NCBI RefSeq assembly: GCF_003605385.1 | Contig: NZ_QYTV02000004.1 | Location: 248,001-312,000 of the forward strand | Origin: Siminovitchia acidinfaciens | GTDB lineage: Bacteria; Bacillota; Bacilli; Bacillales; Bacillaceae_C | Direction: 5' to 3' | DNA length: 64,000 bases | Part shown: positions 1-9,020 of the stretch, piece by piece | How positions within the stretch are numbered: the first letter of the stretch is position 1 | Layout of the letters: every line of letters begins with the position of its first letter | Notes under the pieces: generated by a model | The model's input: the letters and a program-made list of their open reading frames with translations, nothing else | What the model was told of the DNA's origin: nothing | Database searches by the model: none | Translations under genes and position numbers: made by a program

Positions 1-274
1 CAGGCGTAGTCAAAAAATTTGAGATATCTAGCCACTCGGTTTTAAGAAAATAGATCTAGAAATATAATGCCATAGAGAAATAAAAGCAATGGTAGCTTTA
101 GTTCATTAGGGTATGTTTTCCAAATATTGGATTATTCAATTCCATCCATCTCAATGTAGAGGAAGAAATCTTAATGGTTAAACATAACCATGTTCATCGA
201 AAATCCCAGGGATTGATAAGTTGCCAATATTATTATTTTGTCCTCAATTATGCGGCTTCGATTAAGCATAAAAT
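1..274. other. intergenic stretch, nothing recognised
   Basis: AT-rich sequence at the window edge. I see no open reading frame with a ribosome site, no RNA gene and no repeat shared with the rest of the window. It lies downstream of nagB, which is on the minus strand. Confidence 0.5.
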
Positions 275-316
275 GCCCCCTTTAAGTATCCAGCTACCTG
301 TCTACATAAAGGGGGC
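275..316 (-). terminator. probable terminator of nagB
   Basis: A perfect 10-bp inverted repeat (GCCCCCTTTA / TAAAGGGGGC) with a 22-nt loop lies about 35 bases beyond the nagB stop. Read on the minus strand it is followed by a modest T-rich stretch (ATTTTATG). The loop is longer than in classical intrinsic terminators, so this is likely rather than certain. Confidence 0.55.
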
Positions 317-350
317 GTATCAAAAGAGTCTCGATCTATTCACCTATAGT

Positions 351-1064
351 TTATTTATCACGCTGTAATTTGCTTGCCGCTGCTTTATCAAGGATGATGG
401 TGGCATTTGGATGGTTCTGTAGAACAGAAGCCGGGCAATCCACTGTAACCGGAGCATCAATCATGTTTCTGACTGCTTCTGCTTTGCCTTCCCCAAAAGC
501 AAGCATCATGATCTCCTTGGCATTCATGATAGATGAGATTCCCATTGTGATGGCTCTTGTCGGCACTTCTTCCTCTTTATCAAAGAATCTCTTATTGGCT
601 TCTCTAGTAGATGGAGTCAATTCGGCAATATGTGTAATTGAATCAAAGGAGGTTCCCGGCTCGTTGAAACCGATATGACCGTTCGGCCCCATTCCCAGTA
701 TTTGTAGATCAACAGGATGGTTCTTCAAAATCTCCTCGTATCGTTCACACTCTTTTTCCAGATCCTCAGCCACCCCATTAGGAACATTTGTCGTCGCGAA
801 GTTCATATACTTGAACAACTCTTCATTCATGTAATAGTTGTAGCTTTGGGGATTGGTCGGTTCTAATCCCACATATTCATCGAGGTTTACAGTTGTCACA
901 TGAGAAACATCCGTATTCGTATCACGAAGTTTTTCATAAAGCTTTAGAGGAGTGCTTCCTGTAGCCAAGCCGATTGTTTTCAATCCTTCTTCAAAGCGCT
1001 TGATCACAATATCAAAAGCGGCTTTTGTTGCTTCTTCGGGGCTTTCAAATATTAACACGTTCAT
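351..1064 (-). CDS. nagB: glucosamine-6-phosphate deaminase NagB
   Basis: Converts glucosamine-6-phosphate to fructose-6-phosphate and ammonia in the cytoplasm, linking amino-sugar use to glycolysis. The 237-residue protein has the family landmarks in order: the phosphate-binding LATGSTP near residue 34, NLDEYVGL near residue 80, and the catalytic-loop MGPNGHIGFNEPG near residue 125. Length is normal for Firmicute NagB, which lacks the longer allosteric tail of the enterobacterial enzyme. The ATG is preceded by GAGGAGG at good spacing. It is a single-gene unit here with its own likely promoter; the usual partner nagA is not in the window. Confidence 0.95.
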   Translation of the reverse strand: MNVLIFESPEEATKAAFDIVIKRFEEGLKTIGLATGSTPLKLYEKLRDTNTDVSHVTTVNLDEYVGLEPTNPQSYNYYMNEELFKYMNFATTNVPNGVAEDLEKECERYEEILKNHPVDLQILGMGPNGHIGFNEPGTSFDSITHIAELTPSTREANKRFFDKEEEVPTRAITMGISSIMNAKEIMMLAFGEGKAEAVRNMIDAPVTVDCPASVLQNHPNATIILDKAAASKLQRDK

Positions 1065-1385
1065 CTCATTTCCTCCTCACATAACTGGGACACATATGAA
1101 CGAGAACTATATTTACTGCTTCATCATTTCGAAAAAAGGTCCTGATTATATACCAAATTTAGTAAACTGGCACCTAATAATTATAAAGCTCATGTTTTTT
1201 AGTTACAATAAAAATTCGTTGAAACGGTATGGTTTATTTTGGATGAGTATCCAGCATACCCGCGTAAACATTAGCCCCCGCAGGCTTCACTCCAGCCTTG
1301 ATCAGCCGTTTGATTATTGTGATTTTTGTTGGATTTGGAGTTGTAAGAATCACTGGTAATTGAGCATCACTGCCGTATAGGCTTT
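1065..1385. other. intergenic region between nagB and the LysR gene
   Basis: About 320 bases. It contains the likely nagB promoter near 1145-1173. The rest shows no gene and no clear terminator for the upstream LysR gene. Confidence 0.5.
1145..1173 (-). promoter_or_regulatory. probable sigma-A promoter of nagB
   Basis: On the minus strand a perfect TATAAT lies 17 bases after GTGCCA (4 of 6 matches to the -35 consensus). It sits about 80 bases before the nagB start. No obvious NagR/GntR operator was recognised. Confidence 0.45.
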
Positions 1386-2285
1386 TTACCATAGCCCGGA
1401 TCCGTCTTCTGTAGAAACCCTCCGCACAAACGCCAAAAAAGTATCCAATGCTTTTGTACGATAAGGACTTGATGTAACGATAGAAAACTTCCTTGTGAAA
1501 GGTAACCCGTCGACCTGGATCATTTTTAACGTCCCCATGCCAAGTTCTTTACGGATCGCCCATTGTGAAAGTAAACTCATGCCCAGGCCCGCCTCCACTG
1601 ATTCCTTGATCAACTGAATGCTTCCAAATTCCATCATTGAACTAGGAGTAATTTTTAGCGAAGCAAACAAGTTATCCGCAGCTTTTCTGGTCCCTGATCC
1701 GATTTCGCGGACGATCCATCTTTCTTTTTCCAAATCCTGCGGGGTGATTTTTTTATATTGGGCCAGGCGATGGTTCGGCGCTGCAACAATATACATCGCA
1801 TCCTCCGCGAACGGCTCGATCATCAGCTTGTCATGCTGGAAGTCCCCTTCCACAATGCCAACGTCCATTTGGTGTTTTAGGACGAGTTCGGCAATGTCGC
1901 GCGTGTTGCCAATCGAGATAGTCGGTGCGACCTGCGGGTACTCGTCAAGCATGTCTGCAATGACATGGGGAAGGATGTATTCCCCGAACGTGTAGCTGGC
2001 TCCGATGGCTAGCGGACCGCTCGTCTTGTTCGTCAGATCATCGACTAGCCGCTGCATCTTTGTATACAGGCCGAGGATTTCTTTTGCATGGTCGTATACG
2101 ATTTCCCCCGCCTTGTTCAGCTTTACATATTTATTCGTCCGCTCCAAAAGCCGCGTCCCCACCTCCCGCTCAAACGCCTGAATGTACTGACTCACCGCAG
2201 GTTGCGTCATATGAAGTTCTTCCGCAGCCCGGGAAAAATTCTTCTTTTCTGCCACTGCTATGAACACTTCGAGTTGCTGGTCCAT
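1386..2285 (-). CDS. LysR-family transcriptional regulator (CysL/YeiE-like)
   Basis: A cytoplasmic DNA-binding regulator. The N-terminal winged helix reads QLEVFIAVAEKKNFSRAAEE, followed by MTQPAVSQYIQAFEREVG, and the remainder is the usual two-lobed effector domain. I chose the ATG at 2285 (protein begins MDQQLEVF, 299 residues) because GGGAGG lies 8 bases before it; a longer reading from 2321 adds 12 residues with no family support. It is divergent from a YeiH-type transporter, the standard arrangement for CysL/YeiE relatives, so it probably controls that gene. The effector is not visible from the sequence. Confidence 0.88.
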   Translation of the reverse strand: MDQQLEVFIAVAEKKNFSRAAEELHMTQPAVSQYIQAFEREVGTRLLERTNKYVKLNKAGEIVYDHAKEILGLYTKMQRLVDDLTNKTSGPLAIGASYTFGEYILPHVIADMLDEYPQVAPTISIGNTRDIAELVLKHQMDVGIVEGDFQHDKLMIEPFAEDAMYIVAAPNHRLAQYKKITPQDLEKERWIVREIGSGTRKAADNLFASLKITPSSMMEFGSIQLIKESVEAGLGMSLLSQWAIRKELGMGTLKMIQVDGLPFTRKFSIVTSSPYRTKALDTFLAFVRRVSTEDGSGLW

Positions 2286-2365
2286 TTTTGTGCCCTCCCG
2301 AGGCCTGACACCCCGGCACATTAACGATTAATCCCTGGGGGACAGACCCTGTATATAAATTACTT

Positions 2366-2385
2366 ATCATTACTATTATAATGAT
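2366..2385. promoter_or_regulatory. candidate LysR operator
   Basis: A perfect inverted repeat ATCATTA-N6-TAATGAT lies in the divergent gap between the LysR gene and yeiH. It contains a T-N11-A type core, the signature of LysR-family sites. Both promoters probably overlap it, given the AT-rich flanks. The assignment rests on symmetry and position only. Confidence 0.5.
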
Positions 2386-2451
2386 TTATTTTTCTTATAC
2401 ATGCAAATCCCTTATTCTGAAATCAAGCAACAGAATGGAAGGGTGAATCAT

Positions 2452-3516
2452 GTGGGCATATTAAAAGAAAAAAAGGAAGAGAGTGTAGTATTGGCTGAGA
2501 AAAAAGCGGCTCCATCACCTAAGAAAAATTCCACTGGACTATGGATTGGCGGAATAGCATTTACTTTTTTCATTGCCTTCCTAGGCTTTTTATTGGCGAA
2601 AGTTCCGGGGTTCAGCCTGGTTGGCCAGATGGCATCTGCGATCATCATTGCGGTTGCCTATCGACAGTTATTCGGATACCCGGAACCGTTGAAAGCTGGG
2701 ATTAATTTTTCATCAAAAATACTGCTGCGAGCAGCCATAGTTTTATACGGACTGAAGTTGAATATCCATACAGTACTTGAGGATGGACTCGGTTTGCTCG
2801 TCCGAGATGTCCTGATTATTGTCGTGGCGATTTTACTGACAGTATGGCTGGCAAAAAAATTGAAGGCGAACCCGACGATTTCTTTGCTACTTGGTGTTGG
2901 AACCGGGGTGTGCGGAGCTGCTGCGATTGCCGCTGTGGCCCCCATCATCAAAGCGGAGGACGATGATACGGCGATCAGCGTCGGGATCATCGCGTTGATG
3001 GGAACGATTTTCGGGATTGTCTATACAATTCTACGCCCGATTTTACCTTTGTCACCTGCGGAATATGGCGCATGGACAGGAATGAGCCTGCACGAAATTG
3101 CGCACGTCGTCTTGGCCGGGGCGCCCGGCGGACAGGAAGCGCTTGGTATCGCGCTGTTGGCCAAATTAGGGCGAGTCTTCTTGTTGGTGCCCCTCTGTTT
3201 CATATTGATGTTTTGGATGAAAAAGAAGACGGGTGCAGATGCTGCAGATGGCGCAAAGGTAGGCTTCCCTATGTTTCTGCTCGGATTCATCGCGATGAGC
3301 TTAGTCGGCACGTATGTGATCGGATTAGTTGTTGTGGTTCCCGACGGTGTAATGGAAGCGATTGGAAGCGGGACGACATGGCTCTTGACTGCGGCTATGG
3401 TAGGGCTTGGCCTGAACGTCAGCTTGGCGGATGTTAGGAAGAAAGCGCTGAAACCATTGATTGCAATGAGCGTAGCTTCCGTTGTGTTGTCGGTGTTGGC
3501 GTTTGTGTTGGTATAA
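2452..3516 (+). CDS. YeiH/UPF0324 family integral membrane protein
   Basis: A polytopic membrane protein of the UPF0324 (YeiH) family, annotated in the literature as a putative sulfate or sulfur-compound exporter; the substrate is not established. About ten hydrophobic segments are visible, with conserved-looking stretches LLGVGTGVCGAAAIAAVAPI and GMSLHEIAHVVLAG. I prefer the GTG at 2452 (354 residues) because AAGGGTGA precedes it, whereas the ATG at 2401 has no ribosome site. It is divergent from, and probably regulated by, the LysR gene. A hairpin near 3525-3559 may end the transcript. Confidence 0.85.
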   Translation: MGILKEKKEESVVLAEKKAAPSPKKNSTGLWIGGIAFTFFIAFLGFLLAKVPGFSLVGQMASAIIIAVAYRQLFGYPEPLKAGINFSSKILLRAAIVLYGLKLNIHTVLEDGLGLLVRDVLIIVVAILLTVWLAKKLKANPTISLLLGVGTGVCGAAAIAAVAPIIKAEDDDTAISVGIIALMGTIFGIVYTILRPILPLSPAEYGAWTGMSLHEIAHVVLAGAPGGQEALGIALLAKLGRVFLLVPLCFILMFWMKKKTGADAADGAKVGFPMFLLGFIAMSLVGTYVIGLVVVVPDGVMEAIGSGTTWLLTAAMVGLGLNVSLADVRKKALKPLIAMSVASVVLSVLAFVLV

Positions 3517-3524
3517 GTGGTGAA

Positions 3525-3559
3525 AATGGAGGGGTTCAGCGGGGCTGGACTCCTCCATT
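3525..3559 (+). terminator. hairpin after yeiH, possible terminator
   Basis: AATGGAGG pairs with CCTCCATT, and an inner CAGC/GCTG pairs as well, giving a long stem just after the yeiH stop. No T-run follows, so termination is uncertain. Confidence 0.4.
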
Positions 3560-3880
3560 GACTCAGGAATATGCTCTTGAAAGTCCTATGACTTTTCGAG
3601 AATACTCTTAAATTCTATCGACTTTTCGAATAAATCATCAGGAAAGGTTCATCCCTTAGCCGAACCAACCTACCTCACCGAATCTAATATTTGCACGCCC
3701 TCCCCGGATGGAATCTTGCCTGAAATGCCCTGCTCCCTTTTTATGGTAAAACTTCACCTCCTTCTGCCAGGTTTATTTTTCTGAAACTTGATTCCCATCA
3801 GGTTTTCCATGCAATCTTCCCATGCGTTTCTCCTCATGAAGTTGCCCTGCAATTTTTGTAAAATGATGGGACACTTTCGA
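3560..3880. other. intergenic region before ggt
   Basis: No gene is visible. It carries two copies of GACTTTTCGA about 30 bases apart near 3590-3630, which resemble worn versions of the AAATACT-type repeats at 13.4 and 48.6 kb. A ribosome site (AAAGGAGG) starts at about 3884 for the next gene. Confidence 0.4.
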
Positions 3881-3897
3881 AAAGGAGGATCTTATTC

Positions 3898-5691
3898 ATG
3901 AGGAGAATTGGCATATCGATTTTATCTTTATTGCTAGCTATCATACTTGTGCCTGTTTTTCCACAGACTTTTGCAAGCGCTGACAAGTTCAATCCCACGA
4001 ACGAGACGGCTGTCGGGAAGGACGGCATGGTTGTGACTGCTCATCCGGAGGCATCGAAAATCGGTGCTAAGGTGCTGCAGACGGGAGGAAATGCGATGGA
4101 CGCCGCGATTGCCGTTCAGTTTGCGCTGAATGTTACTGAACCGATGATGTCAGGGATTGGCGGCGGCGGTTTTATGATGGTGTATGATGCGAAGACCAAG
4201 GACATTTCCATCATCAACAGCCGGGAACGCGCACCAGCAGGAGCCACACCGGATATGTTTCTTGATGAAAATGGAAAACCCATCCCCTTTGCAAAACGTC
4301 ATACCCATGGGAATGCAGTCGGGGTTCCGGGTACTTTAGCCGGATTATATGAGGCTCATGAAAAATGGGGAACGAAAAAGTTCCATCAGCTTATCCAGCC
4401 TTCGATCAAGCTTGCTGATAAGGGAGTAAAGGTCAACTGGGTGTTGGCAGATGCAATTAAAGATAACAAAAATAAACTGGCCAAGTCTGCGGCAAAAGAT
4501 GTTTTTCTTCCGAATGGGGAACCCTTGAAGGAGGGAGACATCCTTGTTCAGAAGGATTTGGCCCGGACGTTTAAGCTTATCCAAAAGCAGGGGCCGGATG
4601 TTTTTTATCATGGTGAGGTTGCTCAGGCGATTGCCGGAACTGTCCAGGATTTCGGCGGCAGCATGACAGCGGATGATTTGAAAAATTACCGCCTGACTGT
4701 TGACAAGCCGCTCTATTCTGAATATAAAGGGTACGAGGTCGCTTCCATGCCTCCTCCAAGCTCCGGCGGTCTGACAGTTTTACAGATTCTAAAGCTGTTG
4801 GAGCCATTCAATATCAGCCAATACGGAATTCAATCTCCGGAAAAATATCACCTTCTGGCAGAGGCCATGCACCTTGCCTATGCGGACAGGGGCGCTTATA
4901 TGGGTGATCCTGAATTTATTGAAATTCCTGTAAAAGGATTGTTGCATCCAGATTATATTGCTGAAAGAAGCAGCCTGATCAGGATGGATCAAGCGAATCC
5001 AAATGTTCAGCCCGGAGATCCATGGGCGTACGAAGATGGCCGTGCTGCTTCCTACGTTGAGCAAAATGATGAAAAAGCGATTGGACAAACGACTCATTTT
5101 ACTGTAGCGGACAAATGGGGCAATATTGTCACTTATACAACGACGATTGAACAGCTGTTTGGCACCGGGATCATGGTTCCAGGATACGGCATCATGCTGA
5201 ATAATGAGCTGACCGATTTTGACGCTGTGCCTGGTGGATCCAATGAGGTTCAGCCAAACAAACGACCGCTCAGCAGTATGTCTCCGACAATGCTTTTAAA
5301 AGACGGAGAGCCATTCATGACGGTCGGATCGCCTGGTGGCCCAACGATCATCACGTCTGTTTTGCAAACAATTTTGAACGTAGTCGATTATGATATGGAC
5401 TTGAAATCGGCCATTGAAGAGCCAAGAATATACAGCAACCAATACCCGAATATCCGTTGGGAACCAGGTGTTCCGGATATAGCGCGTGCACGACTTGCAC
5501 AAATGGGCCATAGATGGGATGCTGTTCCGGGTGAAATCGGAAACGTTCAGGCTCTTATGGTGGATCCGGAAACTGGCCTGTATTACGGTGCGGCCGACTC
5601 AAGCCGCGAGGGATCGGCCATTGGTCTTGGAAAAAAGAAAAAGGGCAATGGAAAAGGGCATGATAAAGGAAAAGGTAATGGTAATAATTAA
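3898..5691 (+). CDS. ggt: gamma-glutamyltransferase, secreted
   Basis: Extracellular enzyme that hydrolyses or transfers the gamma-glutamyl group of glutathione and poly-gamma-glutamate; it matures by self-cleavage into large and small subunits. A signal peptide is clear at the N terminus (MRRIG, hydrophobic core, then FASA near residue 27). The processing site and nucleophile are the QTTHFTV motif: T398 would become the first residue of the small subunit. GSPGGPTIITSVLQTI follows near residue 478, the conserved oxyanion/substrate region. The C terminus carries an extra Lys/Gly-rich tail of about 20 residues that is not part of the catalytic fold. AAAGGAGG precedes the ATG. Single-gene unit with a strong terminator. 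Confidence 0.95.
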   Translation: MRRIGISILSLLLAIILVPVFPQTFASADKFNPTNETAVGKDGMVVTAHPEASKIGAKVLQTGGNAMDAAIAVQFALNVTEPMMSGIGGGGFMMVYDAKTKDISIINSRERAPAGATPDMFLDENGKPIPFAKRHTHGNAVGVPGTLAGLYEAHEKWGTKKFHQLIQPSIKLADKGVKVNWVLADAIKDNKNKLAKSAAKDVFLPNGEPLKEGDILVQKDLARTFKLIQKQGPDVFYHGEVAQAIAGTVQDFGGSMTADDLKNYRLTVDKPLYSEYKGYEVASMPPPSSGGLTVLQILKLLEPFNISQYGIQSPEKYHLLAEAMHLAYADRGAYMGDPEFIEIPVKGLLHPDYIAERSSLIRMDQANPNVQPGDPWAYEDGRAASYVEQNDEKAIGQTTHFTVADKWGNIVTYTTTIEQLFGTGIMVPGYGIMLNNELTDFDAVPGGSNEVQPNKRPLSSMSPTMLLKDGEPFMTVGSPGGPTIITSVLQTILNVVDYDMDLKSAIEEPRIYSNQYPNIRWEPGVPDIARARLAQMGHRWDAVPGEIGNVQALMVDPETGLYYGAADSSREGSAIGLGKKKKGNGKGHDKGKGNGNN

Positions 5692-5696
5692 TAATT

Positions 5697-5735
5697 AAAA
5701 CGCGTCATGCCGGGCATTCCGGCATGGCGTTTTTG
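5697..5735. terminator. bidirectional intrinsic terminator between ggt and trpE
   Basis: CATGCCGG-gcatt-CCGGCATG with flanking AAAACGC / GCGTTTTT. It gives T-runs on both strands, so it can end both ggt (plus) and trpE (minus). Confidence 0.85.
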
Positions 5736-5883
5736 ATCTAAGGAGCGGACCGATCTTGGAAGTACGTCCATGTCGGCCGGAATCATGGCCAGTTCCTATC
5801 ACACCGGACTCGGATCCTATTACTTCAACTGCGGAAATTTCAGATTCTCTAATAAAAACAACCACTCCTTTCCTTCCCAAATG

Positions 5884-7281
5884 CTACATCCTCCGTGCCT
5901 TCAGCAACCCATTCGCCTTGTTGATCGTTTCTTTGTATTCCAGTTCGATTTTTGAATCATGGACGATTCCTGCTCCGGCCTGCAGATAGGCAAGCTCCTC
6001 TTTGATGACGAGCGAGCGAATGGCAAGGGCAAAGTCGACGTCGCCGTTGGCGTTGACGTAGCCGAGCGCACCTGAATATACACCGCGTTTGACGTCTTCC
6101 AACTCGTTGATGATCTGCATGGCACGCACCTTTGGTGCACCGGACACGGTTCCGGCCGGAAGGCAAGCAATCAATGCGTCGAGTCCGGTTTTTCCTACAT
6201 CCAGGGTTCCCTCCAGTTCGGAGACGATGTGCATGACGTGGCGATAATATTCTATTTTCATTTCTTTGGTCAACCCGATTGTTTCAGGAACGCAGATTTT
6301 TTCCATATCCTCGCGGCTCAGGTCGATGAGCATGCGGTGTTCGGACAGTTCTTTTTCATCGGCTAAAAGCTCGACGGCAAGCGCCCGGTCCTCTTCGTCC
6401 GTCCGCCCCCTGCGGCGTGTTCCCGCAATGGGGTTGGTGCTCATCTGCTGACCTTTCGATTTAATGAAGCTTTCCGGCGAAGCGCCAAGCACAACATATT
6501 CCCCGAAATCAACGAAGAACATGTATGGCGACGGGTTGGAATTTCTGAGCACCCGGTAAAAATGGAACGGATCTGCCTTCACTTCCCCGCTCATCCGCTG
6601 CGACAGTACAACTTGCTCCACTTCGCCGGACAGCACGTAGTCCTTCGCTTTCTTAATCCGCGTCATGAATTCCTCTTTTTCGAGCTGGGGCTGAAATTCA
6701 ATTTCGCAAGCAGCCAAAGTTTCGTCCACATTCCCTTGGAAAATTTGCCCTTCGATATCGGACACCCGCTTTTCCAGTTGCTCTTCCGTACGATTGCCGT
6801 CCAAGTCGATGGCAAGGATGTAGATGGATTGGGCCAGGTGATCAAACACAATCACGTCTTCGTAGACTAAAAAATGGATATCCGGCATTCCGATTTCATC
6901 CTCCAAAACTTCTCCAATATCGGCATATTGTCGGATTGCATCATAGCCAACATAGCCGACGGCACCTCCATAAAAAGGAAACGGAAGATCGGCTTCAACC
7001 TTAGGCAATACGGACTGCAATGTTTTGAGGGGCAGGCCGACTTCCTCCAAGAGCACTTCCCCATTCGCTGAAACAACCTCCGCTCTTGCACCTTCGGCCG
7101 TAATTTCTTTGATTGGGTTTACGCCTATGAATGAATACCGCCCCTGTTCATTGTGTTTCAACGAGCTTTCCAGTAAAAATTTCTTTACTCCTTCAAGTCG
7201 TAAAAAAACGGTGATTGGCGTTAAAACGTCCGCGTTCAGCTTTGTCATCTTCATGTTTATGTTTTGTACAGTTGTGGTCAT
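5884..7281 (-). CDS. trpE: anthranilate synthase component I TrpE
   Basis: Makes anthranilate from chorismate with ammonia supplied by a glutaminase subunit (TrpG or PabA, not in the window), the first step of tryptophan synthesis. The N-terminal part has the feedback-site-like FLLESSLKHNEQGRYSFIG near residue 34. The C-terminal chorismate-binding domain is intact: PSPYMFFVDFG, GASPESFIK, NPIAGTRRRG, DEKELSEHRMLIDLSREDM, and PAGTVSGAPKVRAM. At 465 residues it is slightly shorter than typical Bacillus TrpE (about 515). AAAGGG precedes the ATG. The gene stands alone; no other trp gene follows. Two tandem tryptophan T-boxes in front confirm TrpE over PabB or isochorismate synthase. Confidence 0.93.
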   Translation of the reverse strand: MTTTVQNINMKMTKLNADVLTPITVFLRLEGVKKFLLESSLKHNEQGRYSFIGVNPIKEITAEGARAEVVSANGEVLLEEVGLPLKTLQSVLPKVEADLPFPFYGGAVGYVGYDAIRQYADIGEVLEDEIGMPDIHFLVYEDVIVFDHLAQSIYILAIDLDGNRTEEQLEKRVSDIEGQIFQGNVDETLAACEIEFQPQLEKEEFMTRIKKAKDYVLSGEVEQVVLSQRMSGEVKADPFHFYRVLRNSNPSPYMFFVDFGEYVVLGASPESFIKSKGQQMSTNPIAGTRRRGRTDEEDRALAVELLADEKELSEHRMLIDLSREDMEKICVPETIGLTKEMKIEYYRHVMHIVSELEGTLDVGKTGLDALIACLPAGTVSGAPKVRAMQIINELEDVKRGVYSGALGYVNANGDVDFALAIRSLVIKEELAYLQAGAGIVHDSKIELEYKETINKANGLLKARRM

Positions 7282-7330
7282 TTGCTCATTTCCCTTTCTT
7301 TCTTGAGTATTTTGGGGTTAGACCCCAAAC

Positions 7331-7690
7331 AAAAAAGCCCTCGAACAAGCATGTTTTGCTTGTTCGAGGGCGATCATAACCGCGGTGCCACCTCGTATTG
7401 GAGAATGAATTCTCTCCATCTTATTCAGACACGGGAAATTTGCCCATACTTTTCCGATGCCCTATCCATATAACGGTGGAATCCCGTGTTTCCCTACTGT
7501 GATTCAGGAAACAGCTCGCAAGCCCATTCTGCCCGATTTTTCGCACCGGATTCCCACCAACACCGGTTCTCTGTACCGAAAAACTTCGAACATACTCCCC
7601 TTGCTCGACACGATTTCTGTATGGATTTTTTTAAAAAATCACAAGGCGCCCGGCCGACTTTAAGCGACGTCCTGCCCGTCGGCTAGACAT
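7331..7690 (-). ncRNA. T-box riboswitch (promoter-proximal to trpE), Trp specifier
   Basis: On the minus strand the canonical T-box GGTGGCACCGCGG lies at 7380-7392. It is followed by a perfect long terminator hairpin (GCCCTCGAACAAGC paired with its complement) and a T-run at 7331-7371. Upstream the specifier context GAATGGGC with TGG at 7524-7526 precedes GCGAGC, matching the usual stem I layout. TGG codes Trp, so uncharged tRNA-Trp should favour antitermination. The 5' edge is approximate. Confidence 0.9.
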
Positions 7691-7732
7691 ATCGAATCAT
7701 AATTCGATTTTCTTCCTTTTAAAGAAAAAGAC

Positions 7733-8015
7733 AAAAAGGCCCCTCATCCGAAAGGACGAGGGACCGCGTTGCCACCTTTTTTAGCTTTGTAAAAAGCTCT
7801 CTCATAAACGCACGAAAACTTCCATGCGCGTTCCCATATAACGACGGGATGTTCGTCAAAGCCTACTGCCGGCCGGACCGGGTTCAGTTTGAAAGCTCGG
7901 AAGCCCATTCCCCTTTCGCTCCACACTGGTTTGCACCAACCACCAGCTCTCTGACGTTTCACGGAGGGTACTCTTCTTCGTCTACGCTATTTTCTGAAAG
8001 TTCATTCTGAATTGT
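7733..8015 (-). ncRNA. T-box riboswitch (distal), Trp specifier
   Basis: A second complete T-box lies directly upstream of the first. It has the stem I motif AGAGAGCTGGTGGTTGGTG near 7940, specifier context GAATGGGC with TGG at 7905-7907, T-box GGTGGCAACGCGG at 7764-7776 and its own terminator (CCCTCGTCCTTTCGGATGAGGG plus T-run) at about 7733-7763. Both switches read Trp, so the transcript must pass two tRNA-controlled terminators in series. Confidence 0.9.
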
Positions 8016-8020
8016 AATTG

Positions 8021-8049
8021 ATGATATAAAAAATCGGCCCAAATGTCAA
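8021..8049 (-). promoter_or_regulatory. sigma-A promoter of the trpE transcript
   Basis: A perfect TTGACA, a 17-base spacer and TATCAT on the minus strand. The transcript would start just before the distal T-box, as expected. Confidence 0.75.
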
Positions 8050-8134
8050 TAGTTCTTGCGTAAATTCTTTTCCGGAAACTAATTGACTTTGGACCCTATT
8101 GCTACATTGCCAACCGGAGAAAATTTTTCGCCCA

Positions 8135-8863
8135 TCATTTTTGTTCAGGCAAATCGCAGCTTCCATCAGCACAAGCGCCGCCTTGTGAATTGTCGCCGGA
8201 TAAATCCTGAATTACAGGTCCTGACTGCTCTTCCTGCCAAACTTTTTCAAGTGCACTTAAAAAAGTTTCAGTTGGCTGCGCTCCCGAAATTCCGTATTTT
8301 TGATTAATAACGAAAAACGGTACGCCACGCACGCCCATCTGCTGGGCCATTTGCTCATCGCTGCGGACTTCATCTGCGAGGGTTGTTTCATCGGCAAGAA
8401 ATTTGAGCACTTCTTCCCGATCAAGCCCCGCCTCTTGGGCAATGTCTGCCAGCACTTCACGGTCGCCCAGATGCCTGGACTCCGTAAAATAGGCTCGCAG
8501 CAGCTTTTCGGTAAGTTCCGCTTCTTTATTATTCGATTTGGCAAAATGTGTTAGACGATGGGCGTCGAATGTGTTGGTTGGAATCAGCGTATCAAAATTG
8601 AAAGTCAATCCGACTTCAGCAGCCTGCTGCCGCATTCCCTCGTTCGTTCTTTTCGCCTCTTCCACACTCATCCCATATTTGCTTGCCAGTATTTCGTGAA
8701 TGCTTTGGCTTATGTCATGGGGTGCGTTCGGGTCAAGTTCAAAGCTTTTAAAATTGACCTCCACCTGAGCCCGGTGGGGGAACTTTTTCAAGGCCTGCTC
8801 CAGCCTACGCTTCCCAATGTAACAAAACGGACAAGCATAATCTGACCAAATTTCAATTTTCAT
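8135..8863 (-). CDS. DsbA-family oxidoreductase, FrnE-like
   Basis: A cytoplasmic thioredoxin-fold protein with an inserted helical domain. The active-site motif CPFC is at residues 11-14 (DYACPFCYIGKRRLEQAL). The cis-Pro loop is probably GVRGVPFFVINQKYGISGA near residue 175. No signal peptide is present, in line with FrnE/YwbO-type proteins tied to thiol stress rather than secreted-protein folding. The C terminus adds a second Cys pair in GGACADGSCDLPEQK, which could relay electrons or bind metal. GAGGTG precedes the ATG. It lies alone between the trpE leader and pheA. Confidence 0.9.
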   Translation of the reverse strand: MKIEIWSDYACPFCYIGKRRLEQALKKFPHRAQVEVNFKSFELDPNAPHDISQSIHEILASKYGMSVEEAKRTNEGMRQQAAEVGLTFNFDTLIPTNTFDAHRLTHFAKSNNKEAELTEKLLRAYFTESRHLGDREVLADIAQEAGLDREEVLKFLADETTLADEVRSDEQMAQQMGVRGVPFFVINQKYGISGAQPTETFLSALEKVWQEEQSGPVIQDLSGDNSQGGACADGSCDLPEQK

Positions 8864-9020
8864 ATCGGCACCTCATTTTTTTAAAATTTCCCTGGAAAAT
8901 TGGCACAAGAGGCTGCACATTATCACGGCTACGCGTTAAAGCTTCAAGGGAAACCTACAGAAAAGCTTGAATATTATCTGATGTTCCCCGCAAACTTTTC
9001 AGGCACTCCTCGTCCGGCCC

